A stretch of 64,000 nucleotides of DNA from Rhytidiadelphus loreus (taxonomy: Eukaryota > Streptophyta > Bryopsida > Hypnales > Hylocomiaceae): positions 54,807,025 through 54,871,024 of the forward strand of contig OX344763.1 in the NCBI GenBank assembly GCA_947034895.1. Direction: 5' to 3'. The notes beneath the pieces are model-generated. The model was not told the DNA's origin, did no database searches, and saw nothing but the letters and a program-made list of their open reading frames with translations. This document shows positions 11,656 to 25,345 of this stretch, in pieces (position 1 is the stretch's first letter; every line of letters begins with the position of its first letter). Made by a program: the position numbers and the translations under genes.

Positions 11656-14600
11656 TGGGTGGTCACTGTCAATGATTTTGTGCGTGAAACTAAAAATTGG
11701 GGCAATGTTCCTGCCTTGAACTTTAATGACTGTCCAAAAAGATATATTGTCATGGATATTCACGTAAATAAAATGGTAAAACATGTTTGTGCAAGTTGCA
11801 TTTGTTCCTAAACTCATGCATTCAAAGCAATATGCACGTTCGGGTAGTCACTGTCTATGATTTGGTGTGTCAAATGAAAAATTGGGGCAACGTTCCTGCC
11901 TTGAACTTTAATGACTGTCCAAATAGATATAATGTCATGGATATTCACGTAAAGAAAATAGTAAAACATGTTTGTGCAAGTTGCATTTATTCCTAAACCC
12001 CTGCATTCAAAACAATATGCACGTTTGGGTGGTCACTGTCTATGATTTGGTGTGTCAAATGAAAAATTGGGGCAACGTTCCTGCCTTGAACTTTAATGAC
12101 TGTCCAAAAAGATATATTGTCATGGATATTCACGTAAAGAAAATAGTAAAACATGTTTGTGCAAGTTGCATTTATTCCTAAACCCCTGCATTCAAAACAA
12201 TATGCACGTTTGGGTGGTCACTGTCAATGATTTTGTGCGTGAAACTAAAAATTGGGGCAACGTTCCTGCCTTGAACTTTAATGACTGTTCAAAAAGATAT
12301 AATGTCATGGATATTCACGTAAAGAAAATGGTAAAACATGTTTGTGCAAGTTGCATTTATTCCTAAACTCATGCATTCAAAGCAATATGCACGTTCGGGT
12401 AGTCACTGTCTATGATTTGGTGTGTCAAATGAAAAATTGGGGCAACGTTCCTGCCTTGAACTTTAATGACTGTCCAAAAAGATATATTGTCATGGATATT
12501 CACGTAAAGAAAATAGTAAAACATGTTTGTGCAAGTTGCATTTATTCTTAAACCCCTGCATTCAAAACAATATGCACGTTTGGGTGGTCACTGTCAATGA
12601 TTTTGTGCGTGAAACTAAAAATTGGGGCAATGTTCCTGCCTTGAACTTTAATGACTGTCCAAAAAGATATATTGTCATGGATATTCACGTAAATAAAATG
12701 GTAAAACATGTTTGTGCAAGTTGCATTTGTTCCTAAACTCATGCATTCAAAGCAATATGCACGTTCGGGTAGTCATTGTCTATGATTTGGTGTGTCAAAC
12801 GAAAAATTGGGGCAACGTTCCTGCCTTGAACTTTAATGACTGTCCAAAAAGATATAATGTCATGGATATTCACGTAAAGAAAATGGTAAAACATGTTTGT
12901 GCAAGTTGCATTTATTCCTAAACTCATGCATTCAAAGCAATATGCACGTTCGGGTAGTCACTGTCTATGATTTGGTGTGTCAAATGAAAAATTGGGGCAA
13001 CGTTCCTGCCTTGAACTTTAATGACTGTCCAAAAAGATATATTGTCATGGATATTCACGTAAATAAAATGGTAAAACATGTTTGTGCAAGTTGCATTTAT
13101 TCCTAAACTCATGCATTCAAAGCAATATGCACGTTCGGGTAGTCAATGTCTATGATTTGGTGTGTCAAATGAAAAATTGGGGCAACGTTCCTGCCTTGAA
13201 CTTTAATGACTGTCCAAATAGATATAATGTCATGGATATTCACGTAAAGAAAATAGTAAAACATGTTTGTGCAAGTTGCATTTATTCCTAAACCCCTGCA
13301 TTCAAAACAATATGCACGTTTGGGTGGTCACTGTCTATGATTTGGTGTGTCAAATGAAAAATTGGGGCAACGTTCCTGCCTTGAACTTTAATGACTGTCC
13401 AAAAAGATATATTGTCATGGATATTCACGTAAAGAAAATAGTAAAACATGTTTGTGCAAGTAGCATTTATTCCTAAACCCCTGCATTCAAAACAATATGC
13501 ACGTTTGGGTGGTCACTGTCAATGATTTTGTACGTGAAACTAAAAATTGGGGCAACGTTCCTGCCTTGAACTTTAATGACTGTTCAAAAAGATATAATGT
13601 CATGGATATTCACGTAAAGAAAATGGTAAAACATGTTTGTGCAAGTTGCATTTATTCCTAAACTCATGCATTCAAAGCAATATGCACGTTCGGGTAGTCA
13701 CTGTCTATGATTTGGTGTGTCAAATGAAAAATTGGGGCAACGTTCCTGCCTTGAACTTTAATGACTGTCCAAAAAGATATATTGTCATGGATATTCACGT
13801 AAAGAAAATAGTAAAACATGTTTGTGCAAGTTGCATTTATTCTTAAACCCCTGCATTCAAAACAATATGCACGTTTGGGTGGTCACTGTCAATGATTTTG
13901 TGCGTGAAACTAAAAATTGGGGCAATGTTCCTGCCTTGAACTTTAATGACTGTCCAAAAAGATATATTGTCATGGATATTCACGTAAATAAAATGGTAAA
14001 ACATGTTTGTGCAAGTTGCATTTGTTCCTAAACTCATGCATTCAAAGCAATATGCACGTTCGGGTAGTCATTGTCTATGATTTGGTGTGTCAAACGAAAA
14101 ATTGGGGCAACGTTCCTGCCTTGAACTTTAATGACTGTCCAAAAAGATATAATGTCATGGATATTCACGTAAAGAAAATAGTAAAACATGTTTGTGCAAG
14201 TTGCATTTATTCCTAAACTCATGCATTCAAAGCAATATGCACGTTCGGGTAGTCATTGTCTATGATGTTGTGTGTCAAACTAAAAATTGGGGCAACGTTC
14301 CTGCCTTGAACTTTAATGACTGTCCAAAAAGATATAATGTCATGGATATCCACGTAAATAAAATAGTAAAACATGTTTGTGCAAGTTGCATTTATTCCTA
14401 AACTCATGCATTCAAAGCAATATGCACGTTCGGGTAGTCACTGTCTATGATTTGGTATGTCAAACTAGCAATTGGGGCAACGTTCCTGCCTTGAACTTTA
14501 ATGACTGTCCAAAAAGATATAATGTCATGGATATTCACGTAAAGAAAATGGTAAAACATGTTTGTGCAAGTTGCATTTATTCCTAAACTCATGCATTCAA

Positions 14601-14800
14601 AGCAATATGCACGTTCGGGTAGTCACTGTCTATGATTTTGTATGTCAAACTAACAATTGGGGCAACGTTCCTGCCTTGAACTTTAATGACTGTCCAAAAA
14701 GATATAATGTCATGGATATTCACGTAAAGAAAATAGTAAAACATGTTTGTGCAAGTTGCATTTATTCTTAAACCCCTGCATTCAAAACAATATGCACGTT
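11656..14800. repeat. 17-mer HOR, copy 1 (3145 bp)
   Basis: Seventeen units matching 14801 onward in order. Private changes are AAGTAGCATTT at about 13459 and TTTTGTACGTG at about 13526. The GATATCCACG variant at 14346 marks the fifteenth unit. Confidence 0.82.
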
Positions 14801-17800
14801 TGGGTGGTCACTGTCAATGATTTTGTGCGTGAAACTAAAAATTGGGGCAATGTTCCTGCCTTGAACTTTAATGACTGTCCAAAAAGATATATTGTCATGG
14901 ATATTCACGTAAATAAAATGGTAAAACATGTTTGTGCAAGTTGCATTTGTTCCTAAACTCATGCATTCAAAGCAATATGCACGTTCGGGTAGTCACTGTC
15001 TATGATTTGGTGTGTCAAATGAAAAATTGGGGCAACGTTCCTGCCTTGAACTTTAATGACTGTCCAAATAGATATAATGTCATGGATATTCACGTAAAGA
15101 AAATAGTAAAACATGTTTGTGCAAGTTGCATTTATTCCTAAACCCCTGCATTCAAAACAATATGCACGTTTGGGTGGTCACTGTCTATGATTTGGTGTGT
15201 CAAATGAAAAATTGGGGCAACGTTCCTGCCTTGAACTTTAATGACTGTCCAAAAAGATATATTGTCATGGATATTCACGTAAAGAAAATAGTAAAACATG
15301 TTTGTGCAAGTTGCATTTATTCCTAAACCCCTGCATTCAAAACAATATGCACGTTTGGGTGGTCACTGTCAATGATTTTGTGCGTGAAACTAAAAATTGG
15401 GGCAACGTTCCTGCCTTGAACTTTAATGACTGTTCAAAAAGATATAATGTCATGGATATTCACGTAAAGAAAATGGTAAAACATGTTTGTGCAAGTTGCA
15501 TTTATTCCTAAACTCATGCATTCAAAGCAATATGCACGTTCGGGTAGTCACTGTCTATGATTTGGTGTGTCAAATGAAAAATTGGGGCAACGTTCCTGCC
15601 TTGAACTTTAATGACTGTCCAAAAAGATATATTGTCATGGATATTCACGTAAAGAAAATAGTAAAACATGTTTGTGCAAGTTGCATTTATTCTTAAACCC
15701 CTGCATTCAAAACAATATGCACGTTTGGGTGGTCACTGTCAATGATTTTGTGCGTGAAACTAAAAATTGGGGCAATGTTCCTGCCTTGAACTTTAATGAC
15801 TGTCCAAAAAGATATATTGTCATGGATATTCACGTAAAGAAAATAGTAAAACATGTTTGTGCAAGTTGCATTTGTTCCTAAACTCATGCATTCAAAGCAA
15901 TATGCACGTTCGGGTAGTCATTGTCTATGATTTGGTGTGTCAAACGAAAAATTGGGGCAACGTTCCTGCCTTGAACTTTAATGACTGTCCAAAAAGATAT
16001 AATGTCATGGATATTCACGTAAAGAAAATGGTAAAACATGTTTGTGCAAGTTGCATTTATTCCTAAACTCATGCATTCAAAGCAATATGCACGTTCGGGT
16101 AGTCACTGTCTATGATTTGGTGTGTCAAATGAAAAATTGGGGCAACGTTCCTGCCTTGAACTTTAATGACTGTCCAAAAAGATATATTGTCATGGATATT
16201 CACGTAAATAAAATGGTAAAACATGTTTGTGCAAGTTGCATTTATTCCTAAACTCATGCATTCAAAGCAATATGCACGTTCGGGTAGTCAATGTCTATGA
16301 TTTGGTGTGTCAAAAGAAAAATTGGGGCAACGTTCCTGCCTTGAACTTTAATGACTGTCCAAATAGATATAATGTCATGGATATTCACGTAAAGAAAATA
16401 GTAAAACATGTTTGTGCAAGTTGCATTTATTCCTAAACCCCTGCATTCAAAACAATATGCACGTTTGGGTGGTCACTGTCTATGATTTGGTGTGTCAAAT
16501 GAAAAATTGGGGCAACGTTCCTGCCTTGAACTTTAATGACTGTCCAAAAAGATATATTGTCATGGATATTCACGTAAAGAAAATAGTAAAACATGTTTGT
16601 GCAAGTTGCATTTATTCCTAAACCCCTGCATTCAAAACAATATGCACGTTTGGGTGGTCACTGTCAATGATTTTGTGCGTGAAACTAAAAATTGGGGCAA
16701 CGTTCCTGCCTTGAACTTTAATGACTGTTCAAAAAGATATAATGTCATGGATATTCACGTAAAGAAAATGGTAAAACATGTTTGTGCAAGTTGCATTTAT
16801 TCCTAAACTCATGCATTCAAAGCAATATGCACGTTCGGGTAGTCACTGTCTATGATTTGGTGTGTCAAATGAAAAATTGGGGCAACGTTCCTGCCTTGAA
16901 CTTTAATGACTGTCCAAAAAGATATATTGTCATGGATATTCACGTAAAGAAAATAGTAAAACATGTTTGTGCAAGTTGCATTTATTCTTAAACCCCTGCA
17001 TTCAAAACAATATGCACGTTTGGGTGGTCACTGTCAATGATTTTGTGCGTGAAACTAAAAATTGGGGCAATGTTCCTGCCTTGAACTTTAATGACTGTCC
17101 AAAAAGATATATTGTCATGGATATTCACGTAAATAAAATGGTAAAACATGTTTGTGCAAGTTGCATTTGTTCCTAAACTCATGCATTCAAAGCAATATGC
17201 ACGTTCGGGTAGTCATTGTCTATGATTTGGTGTGTCAAACGAAAAATTGGGGCAACGTTCCTGCCTTGAACTTTAATGACTGTCCAAAAAGATATAATGT
17301 CATGGATATTCACGTAAAGAAAATGGTAAAACATGTTTGTGCAAGTTGCATTTATTCCTAAACTCATGCATTCAAAGCAATATGCACGTTCGGGTAGTCA
17401 CTGTCTATGATTTGGTGTGTCAAATGAAAAATTGGGGCAACGTTCCTGCCTTGAACTTTAATGACTGTCCAAAAAGATATATTGTCATGGATATTCACGT
17501 AAATAAAATGGTAAAACATGTTTGTGCAAGTTGCATTTATTCCTAAACTCATGCATTCAAAGCAATATGCACGTTCGGGTAGTCAATGTCTATGATTTGG
17601 TGTGTCAAATGAAAAATTGGGGCAACGTTCCTGCCTTGAACTTTAATGACTGTCCAAAAAGATATAATGTCATGGATATCCACGTAAATAAAATAGTAAA
17701 ACATGTTTGTGCAAGTTGCATTTATTCCTAAACTCATGCATTCAAAGCAATATGCACGTTCGGGTAGTCACTGTCTATGATTTGGTATGTCAAACTAGCA

Positions 17801-18130
17801 ATTGGGGCAACGTTCCTGCCTTGAACTTTAATGACTGTCCAAAAAGATATAATGTCATGGATATTCACGTAAAGAAAATGGTAAAACATGTTTGTGCAAG
17901 TTGCATTTATTCCTAAACTCATGCATTCAAAGCAATATGCACGTTCGGGTAGTCACTGTCTATGATTTTGTATGTCAAACTAACAATTGGGGCAACGTTC
18001 CTGCCTTGAACTTTAATGACTGTCCAAAAAGATATAATGTCATGGATATTCACGTAAAGAAAATAGTAAAACATGTTTGTGCAAGTTGCATTTATTCCTA
18101 AACTCATGCATTCAAAGCAATATGCACGTT
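14801..18130. repeat. 17-mer HOR, copy 2, with one extra unit
   Basis: The first fourteen units align to copy 1 at 3145 bp. The last three align at 3330 bp, so one 185-bp unit was gained in this copy, or lost from copy 1, near 17391-17760. CAAAAGAAAA at about 16312 is private. Confidence 0.8.
17576..17760. repeat. Chimeric monomer with the GATATCC marker
   Basis: Its 5' half has AGTCAATGTC and CAAATGAAAA like units at 10916 and 13136. Its 3' half has the rare GATATCCACGTAAATAAAAT otherwise seen only at 14346. The switch lies between unit positions about 38 and 104. It is the crossover point that explains the one-unit length difference between the two 17-mer copies. Confidence 0.78.
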
Positions 18131-20905
18131 CGGGTAGTCACTGTCTATGATTTGGTGTGTCAAATGAAAAATTGGGGCAACGTTCCTGCCTTGAACTTTA
18201 ATGACTGTCCAAAAAGATATAATGTCATGGATATTCACGTAAAGAAAATGGTAAAACATGTTTGTGCAAGTTGCATTTATTCCTAAACTCATGCATTCAA
18301 AGCAATATGCACGTTCGGGTAGTCACTGTCTATGATTTTGTATGTCAAACTAACAATTGGGGCAACGTTCCTGCCTTGAACTTTAATGACTGTCCAAAAA
18401 GATATAATGTCATGGATATTCACGTAAAGAAAATAGTAAAACATGTTTGTGCAAGTTGCATTTATTCCTAAACTCATGCATTCAAAGCAATATGCACGTT
18501 CGGGTAGTCACTGTCTATGATTTGGTGTGTCAAATGAAAAATTGGGGCAACGTTCCTGCCTTGAACTTTAATGACTGTCCAAAAAGATATATTGTCATGG
18601 ATATTCACGTAAAGAAAATAGTAAAACATGTTTGTGCAAGTTACATTTATTCTTAAACCCCTACATTCAAAACAATATGCACGTTTGGGTGGTCACTGTC
18701 AATGATTTTGTGCGTGAAACTAAAAATTGGGGCAATGTTCCTGCCATGAACTTTAATGACTGACCAAAAAAATATAGTGTCAAGAAAATTCACGTAAATA
18801 AAATGGTAAAACATGTTTGTGCAAGTTGCATTTATTCCTAAACTCATGCATTCAAAGCAATATGCACGTTCGGGTAGTCATTGTCTATGATTTGGTGTGT
18901 CAAACGAAAAATTGGGGCAACGTTCCTGCCTTGAACTTTAATGACTGTTCAAAAAGATATAATGTCATGGATATTCACGTAAAGAAAATGGTAAAACATG
19001 TTTGTGCAAGTTGCATTTATTCCTAAACTCATGCATTCAAAGCAATATGCACGTTCGGGTAGTCACTGTCTATGATTTGGTGTGTCAAATGAAAAATTGG
19101 GGCAACGTTCCTGCCTTGAACTTTAATGATTGTCCAAAAAGATATATTGTCATGGATATTCACGTAAAGAAAATGGTAAAACATGTTTGTGCAAGTTGCA
19201 TTTATTCCTAAACCCCTGCATTCAAAACATTGTGCACGTTTGGGTGGTCACTGTCAATCATTTTGTGCGTGAAACTAAAAATTGGGGTAACGTTCCTGCC
19301 TTGAACTTTAATGACTGTTCAAAAAGATATAATGTCATGGATATTCACGTAAAGAAAATGATAAAACATGTTTGTGCAAGTTGCATTTATTCCTAAACTC
19401 ATGCATTCAAAGCAATATGCACGTTCGGGTAGTCAATGTCTATGATTTGGTGTGTCAAATGAAAAATTGGGGCAACGTTCCTGCCTTGAACTTTAATGAC
19501 TGTCCAAAAAGATATATTGTCATGGATATTCACGTAAAGAAAATAGTAAAACATGTTTGTGCAAGTTGCATTTATTCCTAAACCCCTGCATTCAAAACAA
19601 TATGCACGTTTGGGTGGTCACTGTCAATGATTTTGTGCGTGAAACTAAAAATTGGGGCAATGTTCCTGCCTTGAACTTTAATGACTGTCCAAAAAGATAT
19701 ATTGTCATGGATATTCACGTAAAGAAAATAGTAAAACATGTTTGTGCAAGTTGCATTTGTTCCTAAACTCATGCATTCAAAGCAATATGCACGTTCGGGT
19801 AGTCATTGTCTATGATTTGGTGTGTCAAACGAAAAATTGGGGCAACGTTCCTGCCTTGAACTTTAATGACTGTTCAAAAAGATATAATGTCATGGATATT
19901 CACGTAAAGAAAATGGTAAAACATGTTTGTGCAAGTTGCATTTATTCCTAAACTCATGCATTCAAAGCAATATGCACGTTCGGGTAGTCACTGTCTATGA
20001 TTTTGTGCGTGAAACTAAAAATAGGGGCAATGTTCCTGCCTTGAACTTTAATGACTGTCCAAAAAGATATATTGTCATGGATATTCACGTAAAGAAAATG
20101 GTAAAACATGTTTGTGCAAGTTGCATTTATTCCTAAACTCATGCATTCAAAGCAATATGCACGTTCGGGTAGTCACTGTCTATGATTTGGTGCGTGAAAC
20201 TAAAAATAGGGGCAATGTTCCTGCCTTGAACTTTAATGACTGTCCAAAAAGATATAATGTCATGGATATTCACGTAAAGAAAATGGTAAAACATATTTGT
20301 GCAAGTTGCATTTATTCCAAAACTCATGCATTCAAAGCAATATGCACATTCGGGTAGTCATTCTCTATGATTTCGTGTGTCAAACGGAAAATTGGAACAA
20401 CGTTCCTGCCTTGAACTTTAATGACTGTCCAAAAAGATATAATGTCATGGATATTCACGTAAAGAAAATGGTAAAACATGTTTGTGCAAGTTGCATTTAT
20501 TCCTAAACTCATGCATTCAAAGCAATATGCACGTTCGGGTAGTCACTGTCTATGATTTGGTGTGTCAAATGAAAAATTGGGGCAACGTTCCTGCCTTGAA
20601 CTTTAATGACTGTCCAAAAAGATATAATGTCATGGATATTCACGTAAAGAAAATGGTAAAACATGTTTGTGCAAGTTGCATTTATTCCTAAACTCATGCA
20701 TTCAAAGCAATATGCACGATCGGGTAGTCACTGTCTATGATTTGGTGTGTCAAATGAAAAATTGGGGCAACGTTCCTGCCTTGAACTTTAATGACTGTCC
20801 AAAAAGATATAATGTCATGGATATTCATGTAAAGAAAATGGTAGAGCATGTTTGTGCAAGTTGCATTTATTCCTAAACTCATGCATTCAAAGCAATATGC
20901 ACGAT
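18131..20905. repeat. Block D: transition zone
   Basis: Fifteen units without a strict period. The first few alternate the GTGTGTCAAATG and TTTTGTATGTC alleles; one unit (18686-18870) combines TGACC with TCAAGAAAATT. From 19241 the order is already that of block E (matching 22941 onward, offset 3700 bp), so this part is the left, less derived edge of the large 12-mer domain. Confidence 0.7.
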
Positions 20906-21460
20906 CGGGTAGTCACTGTCTATGATTTGGTGTGTCAAACGAAAAATTGGGGCAACGTTCATGCCTTGAACTTTAATGACTGTGCAAAAAGATATTATGT
21001 CATGGATATTCATGTAAAGAAAATGATAAAACATGTTTGTGCAAGTTGCATTTATTCCTAAACTCATGCATTCAAAGCAATATGCAGGTTCGGGTAGTCA
21101 CTGTCTATGATTTGTTGTGTCAAACTAAAAATTGGGGCAACGTTCCTGCCTTGAACTTTAATGACTGTCCAAAAAAAAATAATGTCATGGATATTCACGT
21201 AAAGAAAATGGTAAAACATGTTTGTGCAAGTTGCATTTATTCCTAAACTCATGCATTCAAAGCAATATGCACGATCGGGTAGTCACTGTCTATGATTTGT
21301 TGTGTCAAACGCAAAATTGGAGCAACGTTCCTGCCTTGAACTTTAATGACTGTCCAAAAAGATATATTCTCATGGATATTCACGTAATGAAAATAGTAAA
21401 ACATGTTTGTGCAAGTTGCATTTATTCCTAAACTCATGCATTCAAAGCAATATGCACGAT
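19241..21460. repeat. Twelve-unit segment matching 22941-25160
   Basis: The allele order matches at an offset of 3700 bp (20 units): the GTCAATCATTTTG unit, AGTCAATGTC, the CATTTGTTCC-ending unit, AGTCATTGTC, two AAATAGGGG units, the TTGGAACAACG unit, then CACGATCGGG and AGCACTT-free units ending with TTGGAGCAACG. This copy lacks the later GCAACGGTCC change (present at about 23543) and has CAAAACATTGTGC at 19223 as a private change. It looks ancestral to the amplified copies. Confidence 0.75.
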
Positions 21461-24050
21461 CGGGTAGTCACTGTCTATGATTTGTTGTGTCAAACGCAAA
21501 ATTGGAGCAACGTTCCTGCCTTGAACTTTAATGACTGTCCAAAAAGATATATTCTCATGGATATTCACGTAAAGAAAATGGTAAAACATGTTTGTGCAAG
21601 TTGCATTTATTCCTAAACTCATGCATTGAAAGCAATATGCACGATCGGGTAGTCACTGTCTATGATTTGGTGTGTCAAACGAAAAATTGGGGCAACGTTC
21701 CTGCCTTGAACTTTAATGACTGTCCAAAAAGATATTATGTCATGGATATTCATGTAAAGAAAATGATAAAACATGTTTGTGCAAGTTGCATTTATTCCTA
21801 AACTCATGCATTCAAAGCAATATGCAGGTTCGGGTAGTCACTGTCTATGATTTGTTGTGTCAAACTAAAAATTGGGGCAACGTTCCTGCCTTGAACTTTA
21901 ATGACTGTCCAAAAAAAAATAATGTCATGGATATTCACGTAAAGAAAATGGTAAAACATGTTTGTGCAAGTTGCATTTATTCCTAAACTCATGCATTCAA
22001 AGCAATATGCACGATCGGGTAGTCACTGTCTATGATTTGTTGTGTCAAACGCAAAATTGGAGCAACGTTCCTGCCTTGAACTTTAATGACTGTCCAAAAA
22101 GATATATTCTCATGGATATTCACGTAAAGAAAATAGTAAAACATGTTTGTGCAAGTTGCATTTATTCCTAAACTTATGCATTCAAAGCAATATGCACGTT
22201 CGGGTAGTCACTGTCTATGATTTTGTGTGTCAAATGAAAAATTGGGGCAACGTTCCTGCCTTGAACTTTAATGACTGTCCAAAAAGATATAATGTCATGG
22301 ATATTCACGTAAAGAAAATGGTAAAACATGTTTGTGCAAGTTGCATTTATTCCTAAACTCATGCATTCAAAGCAATATGCACGTTCGGGTAGTCACTGTC
22401 TATGATTTGGTGTGTCAAATGAAAAATTGGGGCAACGTTCCTGCCTTGAACTTTAATGACTGTCCAAAAAGATATATTGTCATGGATATTCACGTAAAGA
22501 AAATGGTAAAACATGTTTGTGGAAGTTGCATTTATTCCTAAACTCATGCATTCAAAGCAATATGCACGTTCGGGTAGTCATTGTCTATGATTTGGTGTGT
22601 CAAACGAAAAATTGGGGCAACGTTCCTGCCTTGAACTTTAATGACTGTTCAAAAAGATATAATGTCATGGATATTCACGTAAAGAAAATGGTAAAACATG
22701 TTTGTGCAAGTTGCATTTATTCCTAAACTCATGCATTCAAAGCAATATGCACGTTCGGGTAGTCACTGTCTATGATTTGGTGTGTCAAATGAAAAATTGG
22801 GGCAACGTTCCTGCCTTGAACTTTAATGACTGTCCAAAAAGATATATTGTCATGGATATTCACGTAAAGAAAATAGTAAAACATGTTTGTGCAAGTTGCA
22901 TTTATTCCTAAACCCCTGCATTCAAAACAATGTGCACGTTTGGGTGGTCACTGTCAATCATTTTGTGCGTGAAACTAAAAATTGGGGCAACGTTCCTGCC
23001 TTGAACTTTAATGACTGTTCAAAAAGATATAATGTCATGGATATTCACGTAAAGAAAATGATAAAACATGTTTGTGCAAGTTGCATTTATTCCTAAACTC
23101 ATGCATTCAAAGCAATATGCACGTTCGGGTAGTCAATGTCTATGATTTGGTGTGTCAAATGAAAAATTGGGGCAACGTTCCTGCCTTGAACTTTAATGAC
23201 TGTCCAAAAAGATATATTGTCATGGATATTCACGTAAAGAAAATAGTAAAACATGTTTGTGCAAGTTGCATTTATTCCTAAACCCCTGCATTCAAAACAA
23301 TATGCACGTTTGGGTGGTCACTGTCAATGATTTTGTGCGTGAAACTAAAAATTGGGGCAATGTTCCTGCCTTGAACTTTAATGACTGTCCAAAAAGATAT
23401 ATTGTCATGGATATTCACGTAAATAAAATGGTAAAACATGTTTGTGCAAGTTGCATTTGTTCCTAAACTCATGCATTCAAAGCAATATGCACGATCGGGT
23501 AGTCATTGTCTATGATTTGGTGTGTCAAACGAAAAATTGGGGCAACGGTCCTGCCTTGAACTTTAATGACTGTTCAAAAAGATATAATGTCATGGATATT
23601 CACGTAAAGAAAATGGTAAAACATGTTTGTGCAAGTTGCATTTATTCCTAAACTCATGCATTCAAAGCAATATGCACGTTCGGGTAGTCACTGTCTATGA
23701 TTTTGTGCGTGAAACTAAAAATAGGGGCAATGTTCCTGCCTTGAACTTTAATGACTGTCCAAAAAGATATATTGTCATGGATATTCACGTAAAGAAAATG
23801 GTAAAACATGTTTGTGCAAGTTGCATTTATTCCTAAACTCATGCATTCAAAGCAATATGCACGTTCGGGTAGTCACTGTCTATGATTTTGTGCGTGAAAC
23901 TAAAAATAGGGGCAATGTTCCTGCCTTGAACTTTAATGACTGTCCAAAAAGATATAATGTCATGGATATTCACGTAAAGAAAATGGTAAAACATATTTGT
24001 GCAAGTTGCATTTATTCCAAAACTCATGCATTCAAAGCAATATGCACATT
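20906..24050. repeat. 37-unit-offset duplication, left copy
   Basis: Seventeen consecutive units correspond in order to 27751-30895, exactly 6845 bp (37 units) away. Shared rare alleles include CACGTAATGAAAAT at 21381, TTGAAAGCAA at 21627, AACTTATGC at 22171 and TTGTGGAAG at about 22517. Confidence 0.85.
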
Positions 24051-25345
24051 CGGGTAGTCATTCTCTATGATTTCGTGTGTCAAACGGAAAATTGGAACAA
24101 CGTTCCTGCCTTGAACTTTAATGACTGTCCAAAAAGATATAATGTCATGGATATTCACGTAAAGAAAATGGTAAAACATGTTTGTGCAAGTTGCATTTAT
24201 TCCTAAACTCATGCATTCAAAGCAATATGCACGTTCGGGTAGTCACTGTCTATGATTTGGTGTGTCAAATGAAAAATTGGGGCAACGTTCCTGCCTTGAA
24301 CTTTAATGACTGTCCAAAAAGATATAATGTCATGGATATTCACGTAAAGAAAATGGTAAAACATGTTTGTGCAAGTTGCATTTATTCCTAGACTCATGCA
24401 TTCAAAGCAATATGCACGATCGGGTAGTCACTGTCTATGATTTGGTGTGTCAAATGAAAAATTGGAGCAACGTTCCTGCCTTGAACTTTAATGACTGTCC
24501 AAAAAGATATAATGTTATGGATATTCATGTAAAGAAAATGGTAGAGCATGTTTGTGCAAGTTGCATTTATTCCTAAACTCATGCATTCAAAGCAATATGC
24601 ACGATCGGGTAGTCACTGTCCATGATTTGGTGTGTCAAACGAAAAATTGGGGCAACGTTCATGCCTTGAACTTTAATGACTGTGCAAAAAGATATTATGT
24701 CATGGATATTCATGTAAAGAAAATGATAAAACATGTTTGTGCAAGTTGCATTTATTCCTAAACTCATGCATTCAAAGCAATATGCAGGTTCGGGTAGTCA
24801 CTGTCTATGATTTGTTGTGTCAAACTAAAAATTGGGGCAACGTTCCTGCCTTGAACTTTAATGACTGTCCAAAAAAAAATAATGTCATGGATATTCACGT
24901 AAAGAAAATGGTAAAACATGTTTGTGCAAGTTGCATTTATTCCTAAACTCATGCATTCAAAGCAATATGCACGATCGGGTAGTCACTGTCTATGATTTGT
25001 TGTGTCAAACGCAAAATTGGAGCAACGTTCCTGCCTTGAACTTTAATGACTGTCCAAAAAGATATATTCTCATGGATATTCACGTAAAGAAAATGGTAAA
25101 ACATGTTTGTGCAAGTTGCATTTATTCCTAAACTCATGCATTCAAAGCAATATGCACGTTCGGGTAGTCACTGTCTATGATTTGGTGTGTCAAATGAAAA
25201 ATTGGGGCAACGTTCCTGCCTTGAACTTTAATGACTGTCCAAAAAGATATATTGTCATGGATATTCACGTAAAGAAAATAGTAAAACATGTTTGTGGAAG
25301 TTGCATTTATTCCTAAACTCATGCATTCAAAGCAATATGCACGTT
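23126..25345. repeat. 12-mer HOR, copy 1 (2220 bp)
   Basis: Twelve units. Line-by-line comparison with the segment 2220 bp downstream shows no difference from 23078 to 25327, that is 2250 bp. Marker alleles inside it are GCAACGGTCC (about 23543), TTGGAACAACG (about 24093), TCCTAGACTC (about 24386) and GTCCATGATT (about 24618). Confidence 0.93.

Larger units (their letters stand above)
9806..18130. repeat. Block C: 5-/7-unit modules forming a 17-mer HOR
   Basis: Units that end CATTTGTTCC occur at unit starts 10176, 11656, 12581, 13876, 14801, 15726 and 17021, spaced 8, 5, 7, 5, 5, 7 units. The 5+7+5 arrangement repeats, giving a 17-unit period of 3145 bp. The divergent haplotype (TTTGGGTGGTCACTGTCAAT) is frequent in this block. 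Internal 925-bp and 1295-bp periods should be visible in a dot plot. Confidence 0.82.

Noticed and set aside
21170..21185. Poly-A run CCAAAAAAAAATAATG as a possible slippage site.
   Set aside because: The unit keeps its 185-bp length: the run comes from substitutions (GATAT to AAAAT) and not from insertion, and the copies at about 21910, 24870, 27090, 28020, 28755 and 31530 have the same length.
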